A stretch of DNA of 64,000 nt from Nitrospirales bacterium (lineage in GTDB: Bacteria > Nitrospirota > Nitrospiria > Nitrospirales > UBA8639): the NCBI GenBank assembly GCA_021604005.1, contig BQIV01000017.1:1-64000 (forward strand). Reading direction: 5' to 3'. A program made the translations under genes and the position numbers. The stretch's first letter is position 1, and each line of letters opens with the position of its first letter. The notes under the pieces were generated by a model. The model had not been told where the DNA came from. It saw nothing but the letters and a program-made list of their open reading frames with translations, and searched no databases. Shown piece by piece: positions 35,549 through 45,089 of the stretch.

Positions 35549-36844
35549 ATGTCCCAAATGCCTGCTCCAAACTTCGGAAAAATTCTCTTAGTCGAACACA
35601 TGCCAGACAACCTGGACACTCTCCTTCAATGTTTTTCGGCTTTTGGATTTGAACTGTTCGTGGCGCATGATGGCGAAACTGCCTTACAACAATGCAAATT
35701 ACTACAGCCTGATTTAATTCTCTTGGATGTCAATACACCTGGCATGAATGGATTCGAAGTCTGCCGGCGGCTCAAGGCGCAAGACATGATTCATGACATT
35801 CCCGTCATTTTCATGAAGTCTCCCAATGACCATGTTAGCCTCGTCAAAGGCTTTTCTGTCGGAGCCGTGGATTACGTCAATAAGCCTCTCCAATTAGAAG
35901 AAACATTCGCCAGAATGACCTCGCATTTAAAAGTACGCCACCTACAAATACAGCTCGAAGAGACGATTGTCACACTGCAACAAGAAATCCGTGAACGTCA
36001 ACGTGCAGAAGAAGCAGCTAGACTCGCGATGCAACAGACTCAACACGCCAATGAACGAATGCGGCAAGACTTGGCTGCCGCCGCACGTGTGCAACAAGCC
36101 TTACTGCCGGATGTCGCTCCAAACATCCCAGGAGCAACATTTGCCTGGACCTATCGTCCCTGTGCAGAGCTCGGAGGCGATTCATTAAACGTGTTCTCTC
36201 TCACTGATCATCAAGTCGGCATGTATGTGTTAGATGTAACGGGACATGGTGTACCAGCATCCTTGCTCTCCGTCACACTTAGCCGTGTCCTCATCCCGCG
36301 CAGTGATCCGTCTTGTTTATTTGTCGAGTCAAACACTAGGAATGGAATGCCCGTACTCACCGCACCCGCAGAAGTCGCGACGCGCCTCAATGAGATGTTT
36401 CCCATGAATAAAGGTGGACATCAATACTTCACCCTTGTCTATGGCATTCTCGACACACGGGACGGGACATTTCGATATGTCTGTGCTGGTCATCCACCAC
36501 CAATTGTATACCCGAAAGACCAAGTTCCGATCATCTGTGAAGCTCCTAGCCTGCCAATTGGACTCTTCGAAGACGAACACTATGAAGATTGCACGATTCA
36601 ACTTGAATCCGACTCTCGCCTCTATCTGTACTCTGACGGCGTCATTGAAGCAATGAATACTCAACGAGAAATATTTGGCCAAGCCCGATTAGCTGACGCG
36701 CTTCAACACACACGACACATCAATCTCCAAGCAAGCGTCGAGTCTATCGCCACGGCTTCATCCAACTGGACTCAGCAGGGTCACATGCACGATGACCTTT
36801 CGATCCTTGCGGTGGAACATCCTTCAGGATCACACGACACATGA
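35549..36844 (+). CDS. Response regulator with PP2C-type phosphatase (RsbU-like)
   Basis: Receiver domain (about 10-125), coiled coil (about 130-180, QQEIRERQRAEEAARLAMQQ) and a SpoIIE/RsbU phosphatase domain (about 185-425: AELGGDS, VLDVTGHGVPASLLSV, CAGHPPPI, LYLYSDGVIEA, HDDLSILAV). The phospho-acceptor is Asp in LLDVNTPGMNG and the late Lys in NKPLQ is kept, but the usual acidic pair DD near the N-terminus is EH (LLVEHMPDN). Such enzymes dephosphorylate STAS proteins in partner-switch systems. Its stop overlaps the start of the kinase gene by four bases. Confidence 0.9.
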   Translation: MSQMPAPNFGKILLVEHMPDNLDTLLQCFSAFGFELFVAHDGETALQQCKLLQPDLILLDVNTPGMNGFEVCRRLKAQDMIHDIPVIFMKSPNDHVSLVKGFSVGAVDYVNKPLQLEETFARMTSHLKVRHLQIQLEETIVTLQQEIRERQRAEEAARLAMQQTQHANERMRQDLAAAARVQQALLPDVAPNIPGATFAWTYRPCAELGGDSLNVFSLTDHQVGMYVLDVTGHGVPASLLSVTLSRVLIPRSDPSCLFVESNTRNGMPVLTAPAEVATRLNEMFPMNKGGHQYFTLVYGILDTRDGTFRYVCAGHPPPIVYPKDQVPIICEAPSLPIGLFEDEHYEDCTIQLESDSRLYLYSDGVIEAMNTQREIFGQARLADALQHTRHINLQASVESIATASSNWTQQGHMHDDLSILAVEHPSGSHDT

Positions 36845-37278
36845 ACCATTTCGATACGCCCACGTCTGATCATGACGCACTCGTCCATCGATTTCCGGCT
36901 CGGGCAAAGAACCTCAAAGACACACGGACCAAGGTGAGAGCAACACTGACGCAATTGGGATACTGTCCCGACACGATTGAGCAGGTCGTGATCGCCATTG
37001 ATGAAGCCTGTCAAAACATTATTCGACATGCGTACGGACAGGAAACCGAAGAAGCAATCGTCTTGCGTATACAATACCAGCAACATGACTTACATATTAC
37101 TTTGCGAGACTATGCCCCGCCGGTTGACGCAGATTGCATAAAACTCCGTGATCTACGAGACATTCGTCCAGGAGGGCTCGGAGGACATTTTATGCATCAC
37201 ATTATGGATGAGATTTCGGTGGAATGTGCACCTGAGGGAAACGGCAATATTCTTCAGATGCATAAGCGATTTGCATAA
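36841..37278 (+). CDS. RsbW-like serine kinase / anti-sigma factor
   Basis: A GHKL-type ATP-binding domain of 145 residues: VVIAIDEACQNIIRHAYG (N box, with Glu and Asn), LRDYAPPVDAD (G1 box) and PGGLGGHFMHHIMDEI (G2 box). In partner switching such proteins phosphorylate a STAS antagonist and bind a sigma factor. Start overlaps the phosphatase stop (ATGA). The STAS gene follows after 30 bases. No sigma factor gene is nearby. Confidence 0.88.
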   Translation: MNHFDTPTSDHDALVHRFPARAKNLKDTRTKVRATLTQLGYCPDTIEQVVIAIDEACQNIIRHAYGQETEEAIVLRIQYQQHDLHITLRDYAPPVDADCIKLRDLRDIRPGGLGGHFMHHIMDEISVECAPEGNGNILQMHKRFA

Positions 37279-37308
37279 TTTACACGCATCTGGAAAAAGA
37301 GGAATGCT

Positions 37309-37641
37309 ATGGAACATTCTGTACACGTACAACCGAATGGTCACATTGTGTCTTTCAGTGGTGAAATTGACCTTGAGAATTCACCCGCAGCACGCACACG
37401 ACTTTTAGAGGTCGTCGAGTACGCGACAACAGTTTTTGTCGACCTGACCGCCGTGACCTACATGGACAGCTCAGGTATTGCCAGTCTCGTGGAAGCCTAT
37501 CAACGGGCGAAGAAAACCAATGTCGCATTCGTACTCATTTCAACAAGCCCTGCCGTCTTACGTGTGTTGCAAATGGCACGCCTCGACAAGGTCTTTACGA
37601 TTCATGAAACTTTGGAACATGCACAACATGCCAAGCACTAA
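37309..37641 (+). CDS. STAS-domain protein (anti-anti-sigma or MlaB-like)
   Basis: A single STAS domain of 110 residues: VSFSGEIDLENSPAARTRL and VDLTAVTYMDSSGIASLVEA, with the phosphorylatable Ser in MDSSGI. It could be the antagonist dephosphorylated by the RsbU-like protein. However, its 3' end overlaps the mlaE start by 14 bases, and in Mla transporters the subunit MlaB is itself a STAS protein. Both roles are open; the overlap makes the MlaB role at least as likely. Confidence 0.88.
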   Translation: MEHSVHVQPNGHIVSFSGEIDLENSPAARTRLLEVVEYATTVFVDLTAVTYMDSSGIASLVEAYQRAKKTNVAFVLISTSPAVLRVLQMARLDKVFTIHETLEHAQHAKH

Positions 37642-38446
37642 CCTTCCATCACATCCAGTCATTCGAAAAGTCGAAGCCTTAGGACAGCGGACGATTCAGG
37701 TGATTGATGCAATTGGTTTTGGCGCATCGCTTTTGTATCAAACCGGCTACTGGCTCCTGCTTGGCCGTCGATATCATCAAGTCGTTCGCCTGGCACCAAT
37801 TGTCGAGCAGATGATGGAAATCGGGATTCGAGCTATTCCAATTATTGTCCTTGTCTCCCTAACCATCGGGTTGATGTTGGCCATTCAAGGCGTGCATGCC
37901 CTCAAAACGTTTGGAGCAGAACAGCAAGTGACGTATGGCGTCGCACTCTCAGTTGTTAGAGAATTTTCCCCACTCATGACGGGAATTTTAGTGGCCGGGC
38001 GTTCGGGGGCGGCATTAGCTGCGCGCCTGAGTACGATGACCATTCACAGCGAAGTGGACGCCTTACGAGTCATGGGAATCAATCCAGTTCGTTTCTTAGT
38101 GGTTCCAAATTTGATCGCCATGCTGATCATGCTTCCGGCTTTGACTTGGTTATCGGATCTCATCGCCCTCACCGGAGCGGGGCTGTATATCACGACAGAC
38201 CTTGAAATTTCATTCAGCCGATACCTTCAACAAACGATGTACATATTACGCATAGATGATGTGCTCCATGGGGTAAGCAAAAGCGTTGTGTTCGGCGCCC
38301 TTATTACCCTCGTCGGAGTCATGAATGGAACATCGGTGACCGGAGGCGCAGAAGGTGTCGGACGCGTAACAACACATTCCGTTGTGCATTCAATCCTGGC
38401 GATTATCCTGGCGGACTTACTCATTGTCTTCATACTGACAAGATAG
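37628..38446 (+). CDS. mlaE: MlaE-family ABC permease
   Basis: Inner-membrane permease of the phospholipid/Mce transport family, 272 residues with five to six helices. VVREFSPLMTGILVAGRSGAALAA-type stretch (residues about 112-135), SEVDALRVMGINPVRFLVVP and the long hydrophobic C-terminal helices are diagnostic. The start at 37628 lies inside the STAS gene; the upstream part of the open frame is a shadow of that gene. With mlaF and mlaD it forms a transporter moving lipids between membranes. Confidence 0.93.
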   Translation: MPSTNLPSHPVIRKVEALGQRTIQVIDAIGFGASLLYQTGYWLLLGRRYHQVVRLAPIVEQMMEIGIRAIPIIVLVSLTIGLMLAIQGVHALKTFGAEQQVTYGVALSVVREFSPLMTGILVAGRSGAALAARLSTMTIHSEVDALRVMGINPVRFLVVPNLIAMLIMLPALTWLSDLIALTGAGLYITTDLEISFSRYLQQTMYILRIDDVLHGVSKSVVFGALITLVGVMNGTSVTGGAEGVGRVTTHSVVHSILAIILADLLIVFILTR

Positions 38447-38475
38447 TGAGAACGATGACGACTGAGGTGAGAAAT

Positions 38476-39267
38476 ATGATACCGGTGATCGAAGTGAAAG
38501 ACGTCGTGACGCATTATGGGTCTCGCAAAATTCTCAATCACGTGAATGTCGATATTCAGCCTGGGGAAATCATGGTCGTGATGGGAGGGAGCGGTTCAGG
38601 GAAAAGCACGTTATTACGGCATCTTATTGGATTAGAACGCGTGAGCGCAGGAAGCATTCGGCTTCTTGATCAAGACATCGGACACATGAGTCATCATGAA
38701 CTCACACGGTTTTACCGAAAATTGGGTGTGGCCTTTCAAGGAGGAGCCCTCTTCAGTTCAATGACAGTCGGAGAAAATATCATGCTTCCGCTTCGTGAAC
38801 ACACCAATCTGGACGAAAAGACCATGGCCATCATGGTACGCATGAAATTAGAAGTCGTCAATCTTGCAGGATTCGAACATCTCATGCCATCTGAGTTATC
38901 TGGCGGCATGCTCAAACGTGCTGCCTTCGCGAGAGCCGTCATCATGGACCCGGCATTACTGTTTTGCGATGAACCCTCAGCTGGTCTCGACCCTGTCGTC
39001 TCTTCATCATTAGATGAACTCATCCTGCAACTCCGTGACGCGCTCAACATGACGATTGTCGTCGTCACGCATGAGCTCGACAGTGCATTTCGAATTGCCG
39101 ACCGGATTACCGTCCTCGATAAAGGCGAAGTCCTCACCATCGGATCAGTTGATCAAGTGCGGGCATCCACACATACACGAATTCAAGATCTACTCAATCG
39201 GCGTTTTGAAGAAACAATACTCGATCCCGATGAATATCTGGCTCGGCTCACAGGGGAATCCATCTAA
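38476..39267 (+). CDS. mlaF: MlaF-type ABC ATPase
   Basis: ATPase partner of MlaE. Walker A GGSGSGKSTLLRHL, signature ELSGGMLKRAAFARA, Walker B LLFCDEPSAGLDPV and the VTHELDSAF switch His. Length 263. The frame begins at a GTG at 38446 overlapping the mlaE stop; other ATGs are at 38455 and 38476. GAGG at 38464-38467 favours 38476. MlaD follows after 17 bases. Confidence 0.93.
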   Translation: MIPVIEVKDVVTHYGSRKILNHVNVDIQPGEIMVVMGGSGSGKSTLLRHLIGLERVSAGSIRLLDQDIGHMSHHELTRFYRKLGVAFQGGALFSSMTVGENIMLPLREHTNLDEKTMAIMVRMKLEVVNLAGFEHLMPSELSGGMLKRAAFARAVIMDPALLFCDEPSAGLDPVVSSSLDELILQLRDALNMTIVVVTHELDSAFRIADRITVLDKGEVLTIGSVDQVRASTHTRIQDLLNRRFEETILDPDEYLARLTGESI

Positions 39268-39284
39268 AAACCTCGGGACAACCT

Positions 39285-40229
39285 ATGCGTGATTCTCGAA
39301 CAAACTACCTCATCGTCGGCACCGTGCTGTTAACGTTGCTCGGGACATTAGTGGTGTGGCTGGGCATGCTGTCTGGAATAGCTCAACCAACCAACCACTA
39401 CTATCTAGAATTTGAGAATGTGATGGGTCTGACCGAAGGCGCGCAGATCCTCTATGAAGGCTATCCAATTGGGAGGATTGAAACGATTCAATTCACTCGG
39501 CGACCGGATCTTTCGGCATATCGCTTAGGCATTACCGTTCGCGAGGACTGGAATATTCCAAAGGATAGTCTCGCCGTCATCACCCAAGCTGGTTTTCTTT
39601 CTGCCATGGTCATTGATATACAGAATGGCCATTCGACCGAAATACTGAAACCCGGAGATCAAATTCCCAGTCAAGGGGCCACGAATATCCTCACCACGAT
39701 GACCACGGTTGCGCATCAACTTGGAGAGCTGGCCAACACCAGCCTCAAGCCCTTACTCGACAATCTCACAGACGGAACCGACTCACTGGAAGCGCTGGCC
39801 CACGATGCTCCAATTATTCTGGGCAATCTCAAAATTTTCACAGCCCAGTTGAATGACACCACCAGTCAACTGAATACACTCATCAAGCAAAGTGGAGGTC
39901 ATGTCGACACAATTCTCAGCGATGTCGAGTCCGCATCCGGTGATGTCTCAGATCTCACCGCCGATTTTCGCAAAACCTCAAAACGTGTGGACCGGCTTGT
40001 CTATTCGATGAATGCGCTTTTGGCAAAAAATCAGCAAAATATCGACCAGTCTATCAGCGACCTCCATCACACATTGGAGGTCATGGCGAGTCATGTGCAA
40101 GAAGTCAGCTATAACCTGGAAACCACAACACGAAACCTGAACGAATTCACTTCCGAGCTGAGACGAAATCCAGGGGTCATTATTCGGGGCAAGAAATTTC
40201 GAGACGATCACGCCCTTGTGCACGATTAA
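39285..40229 (+). CDS. mlaD: MlaD-family MCE-domain protein
   Basis: N-terminal membrane helix (LIVGTVLLTLLGTLVVWLGM), an MCE domain (about 40-120: EFENVMGLTEGAQILYEGYP), then a long helical tail (about 140-300) rich in coiled-coil positions such as DTTSQLNTLIKQSGGHVDTI. MCE proteins make rings that carry lipids across the periplasm; the long tail resembles proteins that reach further than E. coli MlaD. Same operon as mlaE and mlaF. Confidence 0.92.
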   Translation: MRDSRTNYLIVGTVLLTLLGTLVVWLGMLSGIAQPTNHYYLEFENVMGLTEGAQILYEGYPIGRIETIQFTRRPDLSAYRLGITVREDWNIPKDSLAVITQAGFLSAMVIDIQNGHSTEILKPGDQIPSQGATNILTTMTTVAHQLGELANTSLKPLLDNLTDGTDSLEALAHDAPIILGNLKIFTAQLNDTTSQLNTLIKQSGGHVDTILSDVESASGDVSDLTADFRKTSKRVDRLVYSMNALLAKNQQNIDQSISDLHHTLEVMASHVQEVSYNLETTTRNLNEFTSELRRNPGVIIRGKKFRDDHALVHD

Positions 40230-40335
40230 TTTGTAAGTCAAAGAAAATGGCACACATGATAGGCTCCGTAGCAAAATTGAGTCTGTTTCACCGATAGCGA
40301 TACAACGTCACTTCATCGTCGATGAGTAGGGAATC

Positions 40336-40977
40336 ATGATGATACGCATGGTCACACAATACATTTCGCCACTCATATTCAGTACAGCATTGCTGTTAGA
40401 AGGATGTCTCGGTGGACCAGCTCCACAAGATCACTTTTATCGTTTAGAACTCCCAACACCGCAATCATCATTCACCTCTCCTCTGTTACAAGGCACACTC
40501 CAAATCACTCGACCCTGGGCGGATGCCCTCACCAGGGAACGGCAACTGCTCTACCGTACGACGACGAGAACAGCCCAAGTCCAGCGTCATACCTATCATC
40601 ATTGGATCGACTCACCAACATTGATCGTCCAACAACAAATCGCCCAGTACCTACGTCATTCAGGTATGGCAACACAGGTTGTCACGCCCGACTTACGCGT
40701 CAACGCAGACTACCGACTTTCATGCCACATGACAAAACTCGAACGCATTGTCGATGACCCACCACGCGTCATCATGGAAATGGAGCTGGGATTGTCGCAC
40801 ATACGAGAACGTGAAGTAGTTCTGCTGCGCACGTATCATGTCGAAGAACCCGCACATGGGTATAACATTACTGCCACGATTGAAGCCTATAATCATGCAC
40901 TCACAAATATTCTTGATCAATTTCTCGCTGATACCTCGTCCATACCGATGGCCAGACGGGTAACGCACCAGCCCTAA
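40336..40977 (+). CDS. PqiC/ABC-transport auxiliary lipoprotein
   Basis: Lipoprotein of 213 residues with lipobox LLLEGC (Cys near residue 24). HFYRLELPTP is the typical start of the ABC_trans_aux (PqiC-like) domain; LQITRPWADALTRERQLLY and RVNADYRLSCHM follow. It sits in the outer membrane and contacts MCE tubes. It lies 106 bases after mlaD on the same strand, so it likely completes the transport operon. Confidence 0.85.
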   Translation: MMIRMVTQYISPLIFSTALLLEGCLGGPAPQDHFYRLELPTPQSSFTSPLLQGTLQITRPWADALTRERQLLYRTTTRTAQVQRHTYHHWIDSPTLIVQQQIAQYLRHSGMATQVVTPDLRVNADYRLSCHMTKLERIVDDPPRVIMEMELGLSHIREREVVLLRTYHVEEPAHGYNITATIEAYNHALTNILDQFLADTSSIPMARRVTHQP

Positions 40978-41141
40978 CCGTGCGTCTACATTGAGACGGG
41001 TATCGTTCTAACAGGCATTCGAAAGAATCGTGTTCGTATCGCAAAGATCATCTCAGATAACGAAAAACGTCGCGGACTTCACAGATGTGAGAAAACGATA
41101 CAACATCATACTCATCCGTTTGTTTCACAACAGGTCAACAG

Positions 41142-42092
41142 ATGCAGCTCGAACAAGCCTTGACCACACGCATCCTGCTAAAAGAACACCATCCCCTTCA
41201 TAGAGCGGTTTTCTATGGGAAACTGTTCATTGGGATAGGACTGGTCTTCGTCATCTTGAGTCTCTCCGTTCTTTTCATTGGCATGAGATGGATGGAGGAC
41301 TCACTATTTCCAGTCCATATCCCGCTCTGGGTGATTGGAGTTCTGTGCGGAACGGGTGTAGGCGGAGGTGTCTGGCTTATCGTATCTGGATTACGGGACG
41401 TACAACGTATTTGGAATAGAAATCATGGGCAACAGCAATTCCCCTCAAGTCCTTGGCTCTGGGACTATCCTTGGCAAGCGTGGGGTGTCACTGACAATTT
41501 CTTGAAGAGTGCCCTTCGAAGTCTCGTCGCACTGATCTTGTTCAGCCTGTTTCTTTCACCGTTTCATTGGATTGCCTTTGCCTGGGAAGAACGTTCATTC
41601 TTTTGGCAGGGTATCGTAGGTCTGCTCGACCTCGTGATCATCTTGAGTGTAGGCGACCGATTCGTGATGAAACTCAAACAATACCTCAGATATGGCAATA
41701 GCCAACTCGAATTTCACGATTTCCCATTTTTCCTGGGAAACCCACTGTCCCTGACGCTCAAAAATGTCCCCTCGACTATTTCAACGCTTCACCTCACGCT
41801 GCGATGTATTGAAGAAGCCTATTTATCAGATAACACAAGTCAAAATACACAGTCGGTCGTCGTCTGCTATCAGATTTACCAAGACAGCCAAATGATCGAA
41901 CAGGGAGATGTGCATGCCGGAGCTGACCTTGACCTGCTCTGGATGCTTCCGGAAGACCCCACCCTCTCCTCGACACCCAGCGAACGGCCGGCGACCTATT
42001 GGGAACTGGAAGTCACAGCCGAACAACAGGACGTGAACTATCAGAGCCGCTTTCTTTTACCCATCTATGCTGAACCTGTTGAGTTCACATAA
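41142..42092 (+). CDS. Membrane hypothetical protein (316 aa)
   Basis: Four predicted helices in the first 175 residues, in two pairs (about 22-45 and 58-82; 125-148 and 155-172), then a beta-rich soluble part to the end with VVVCYQIYQDSQMIEQG and YWELEVTAEQQDVNYQSRF. The overall look is like DUF3592-type proteins, though I cannot confirm this. No operon partner; it follows the Mla operon by 165 bases on the same strand. Confidence 0.7.
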   Translation: MQLEQALTTRILLKEHHPLHRAVFYGKLFIGIGLVFVILSLSVLFIGMRWMEDSLFPVHIPLWVIGVLCGTGVGGGVWLIVSGLRDVQRIWNRNHGQQQFPSSPWLWDYPWQAWGVTDNFLKSALRSLVALILFSLFLSPFHWIAFAWEERSFFWQGIVGLLDLVIILSVGDRFVMKLKQYLRYGNSQLEFHDFPFFLGNPLSLTLKNVPSTISTLHLTLRCIEEAYLSDNTSQNTQSVVVCYQIYQDSQMIEQGDVHAGADLDLLWMLPEDPTLSSTPSERPATYWELEVTAEQQDVNYQSRFLLPIYAEPVEFT

Positions 42093-42300
42093 CGTGAATA
42101 GGCTTAATAAATAAGGCAGCAAACACAGTGAGAAATCGTCCTCTTGCAAATGACCAGTCAGAGTGGTATCGGTATCATACGCGGTGAAAAAGATTTAAAG
42201 TCTGATCGAAACGAAATACACACCTGCTCATGAACGAAACAGAAAAAAGCCGTAGGTGGAAAGACCATCAGATAACATCAAGTTCTCCCAACGTACATTC

Positions 42301-42816
42301 ATGACAACACAATCTTCTATGCCTCATAATCAAAGGTCAGTCGCGTTCATCTGTTATTGGCTTCCGCTATTCGTCTATGCCGGTACGGTTGCCTTCATCT
42401 CCTCATTATCGATGCCCAAAATGCATTTCGAAACATTTGCCCAGGACTATCTCTCAATTTCAGTTGGCTTCTTTACGAAAATGAACGATAAACTCGTTCA
42501 TCTCATTGAATATACAATACTCGGCTTACTGACCTATCGAGCCATTCGATTCTCCTGGGGAACGCAACTTGGGCCGTTGGCGGCGTGTCTCACCGTCTTC
42601 GTTGTCGCACTCTTCGGGTGCACCGATGAGTTTCATCAATGGTTTATCCCACTGCGCAGCACTGAAGTCCTTGATCTGATGGCAGACATTGTGGGAAGTG
42701 TGGTTGGCATAGCACTGTGGGAGTGGGGACGAACGCTACCAGCCATTCGATTGCTCGAAGAACAACTCCCTTGCAAACTCCAACTCATCAAAAGTTTTGC
42801 GGCCTCAAAGTTTTAA
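42301..42816 (+). CDS. VanZ-family membrane protein
   Basis: 171 residues with about four helices. DKLVHLIEYTILGLL and FGCTDEFHQWFIPLRSTEVLD, then DIVGSVVG, are the VanZ-like signature. Function is unclear in most members; some affect glycopeptide susceptibility or exopolysaccharide. The frame is open to 42256, but the ATG at 42301 precedes the first helix properly. Single gene. Confidence 0.87.
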   Translation: MTTQSSMPHNQRSVAFICYWLPLFVYAGTVAFISSLSMPKMHFETFAQDYLSISVGFFTKMNDKLVHLIEYTILGLLTYRAIRFSWGTQLGPLAACLTVFVVALFGCTDEFHQWFIPLRSTEVLDLMADIVGSVVGIALWEWGRTLPAIRLLEEQLPCKLQLIKSFAASKF

Positions 42817-43067
42817 GACACCCACACGTCTCTGCTGATTTACGAAAACACAGTAGAATAACTGACACCAACGACATCCCCATTACTCGTAGTCACCTCA
42901 CCCAGTTCATCAAACTTCCAGCATAGTGTCAGGAACAACGAATCTGCCTATCAGGTTACGATGGCCTAGGAACCCTCATCTCTTAAGAATTTGATAAAAG
43001 TGACCGAAATATACAAGAAAATACACAACCAAATTGTTTACGAACCACAACCGATCAAGCGCCCTGA

Positions 43068-43961
43068 GTGAACACTGACCTTCTCATTCGCATATCAGTC
43101 TTCTTGAGTCTTCTCATATTGATGGGATGCTGGGAAGCCCTTGCTCCACGACGCCAAACTCATTCACGGAAATCAACACGTTGGATGATCAATTTGGGGA
43201 TATCCGGCATCAATGTCCTGATCTTGCGCATGTTCTTTCTGTCTGGGGGAGTTGGGACGGCGATCTTCGCTGAAACAACTGGGTGGGGATTCTTTAACCT
43301 CGTCATGTGGCCAACCTGGGTCGAAGGTCTCATGGCCCTCATTCTTCTCGATCTCGTCGTATATGGACAGCACGTACTCTTTCACACCATTCCACTCTTC
43401 TGGTGTTTGCATAAAGTTCATCATTCCGATACTGAACTCGATGTGACCACCGGCGTGCGCTTTCATCCAGGTGAAATGGGTATCTCTATGCTCATCAAAA
43501 TGGGAACGATTATAGTAATTGGCGTCTCACCAGGTATGGTGTTGATGTTTGAATTACTGCTCAATGCGACAGCGATGTTTAACCATAGTAATGTTCGAAT
43601 TCCGTTATCGCTGGACCAGTGGCTGCGATGGATTGTGGTTACACCGGACATGCATCGTATCCATCATTCGGTACTCGCAGAAGAGACAAATCACAACTAT
43701 GGGTTTCATCTGTCATGGTGGGATCGTGCCTTTCGGACGTACCAGCGCCAGCCATCGTTGAGTCATGAACACATGCCTCTCGGGCTCGAACAGTTTCGAG
43801 ACCCGGCGCAACTTACCTGGCTACACCTTCTCGCCTTACCGTTTATGAAGGAAGCAGAATATCAATCCACCAACCACGAAGCCTTCAATACAGGTACGCA
43901 TGCCAGCCCCCAAAGTTATGTCCCAAAAACTGTGAACCCCGAAGTAAAAGTCTTAACCTAG
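43068..43961 (+). CDS. Sterol desaturase / fatty acid hydroxylase family protein
   Basis: An integral membrane di-iron enzyme, 297 residues. Histidine boxes: HVLFH (about 104-108), HKVHH (about 117-121), FNHSN and HRIHH (about 193-199). TPDMHRIHHS and TNHNYGFHLSWWDRAF-like stretches are typical. Start is a GTG at 43068 just before the first helix (ISVFLSLLILMGCWEAL). The lipid substrate is unknown; a role in membrane lipids fits with the nearby Mla genes only loosely. Confidence 0.9.
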   Translation: MNTDLLIRISVFLSLLILMGCWEALAPRRQTHSRKSTRWMINLGISGINVLILRMFFLSGGVGTAIFAETTGWGFFNLVMWPTWVEGLMALILLDLVVYGQHVLFHTIPLFWCLHKVHHSDTELDVTTGVRFHPGEMGISMLIKMGTIIVIGVSPGMVLMFELLLNATAMFNHSNVRIPLSLDQWLRWIVVTPDMHRIHHSVLAEETNHNYGFHLSWWDRAFRTYQRQPSLSHEHMPLGLEQFRDPAQLTWLHLLALPFMKEAEYQSTNHEAFNTGTHASPQSYVPKTVNPEVKVLT

Positions 43962-44100
43962 AAAGTTCAGAACGCCAATATCTAACCTGAAAACTCGTCA
44001 AGACTCCACAGCATTGCAGCAAGGCTCTCTCCTCGTGAACCAGAGCTTCGGGTCGTTGGTCATGTCTCTCCATACATCACCCTACCCTACACTCAATAGC

Positions 44101-44310
44101 CTACAACGACGAAAATATACGTGAGCGAAGCTTGAAGACAGTATACGGAGCAAGGTAATAGGCCAAGACGGAATGACCCACGCCCCACATCGCTCCGGAT
44201 AATCCATGAAGAAAGACTCCAGCGAAAGGAAGGAGAAACACGATGAGAATCATCGCAATCGCGATGCGAATATGCTGCTCATAAAAACGCTGACGTTGAG
44301 CACTGTGCAA
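44101..44310 (-). CDS. Possible small membrane protein (69 aa)
   Basis: A TTG-started frame with a convincing hydrophobic part, IAIAMILIVFLLPFAGVFLHG, then a second weaker helix. No ribosome site is visible and I do not recognise the protein. The hydrophobic pattern supports a real gene, but a chance frame is not excluded. Confidence 0.35.
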   Translation of the reverse strand: MHSAQRQRFYEQHIRIAIAMILIVFLLPFAGVFLHGLSGAMWGVGHSVLAYYLAPYTVFKLRSRIFSSL

Positions 44311-44471
44311 GGAGTCAGCAAATCAAACATCAGGAGGAGAGGCCATGAGGATAGAACACGAACCTAGAGAGCGTAAAGAATGGATCAGGGGAAATCGGCC
44401 TTGCGCACAACTGTTGTGTCACGAATAACCAACGGGATATTTCGGGGCATTGAAACAGAAATATAAGACCC

Positions 44472-44831
44472 CTAACTTTCCATCATCTCTAACCGGGCAT
44501 CAAACTCATGACCACAGGAGACGCAACGGATGCAATCAGATTCCACGATCGGTTCGTCATCCCGGATGCCCATACCTCCACAATCTGGACATTGCGACAG
44601 GTGCAGAACTTCGTCTTGGAGATTTTCATAGCGGGTACCACGTAAGCAGTAAATCGGTTGTCCATCAAGCATCCACGGTTCGCAAGCTTTATTCACGACA
44701 GGCAGAGCAATGTAATGATGATTGGCATAGTCTTGAATTTCCTGATGAGTATTCAACCCATCTTTAATGAGCTTATCGGTTTTCGCGTCATAAATAGCAC
44801 CATCTTTCACCACAGCTTTTGTTGGTCCCAT
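44472..44831 (-). CDS. Small protein with C-terminal zinc ribbon
   Basis: 119 residues. The C-terminus has CPDCGGMG and CIRCVSCGHEFDARLE, a four-Cys zinc ribbon; one or two extra Cys (NKACEPW, PIYCLRG) lie upstream. The N-terminal half (AVVKDGAIYDAKTDKLIKDG) is not recognised. GGAGG lies seven bases before the ATG at 44831. Could bind nucleic acid or act as an electron carrier; nothing decides. Confidence 0.72.
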   Translation of the reverse strand: MGPTKAVVKDGAIYDAKTDKLIKDGLNTHQEIQDYANHHYIALPVVNKACEPWMLDGQPIYCLRGTRYENLQDEVLHLSQCPDCGGMGIRDDEPIVESDCIRCVSCGHEFDARLEMMES

Positions 44832-45089
44832 GAGACACCTCCATTGGAAATGATAGACCTATTTAAAAATCTGTGTATTCGGACAAGTATGCCATAAACA
44901 CCTCTCACAAAAACAACATAGGAGTGCACATAGCCTCGCCATCCAAGATAGGCGACGGAAAGGCACAGTTACCAGCACAGGAATATCCACACACTTCCAG
45001 ATCAAAAAGGCCGTTCCCTCGTCAATACAAAAGAGTAAAACGATAAGGATCTAAATGACCCCTTGACGTTGCTCGTACAAAAACGTCAC

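Noticed and set aside
37478-37627. Upstream extension of mlaE
   Set aside because: The sequence is an out-of-frame reading of the STAS gene and gives no MlaE-like residues.
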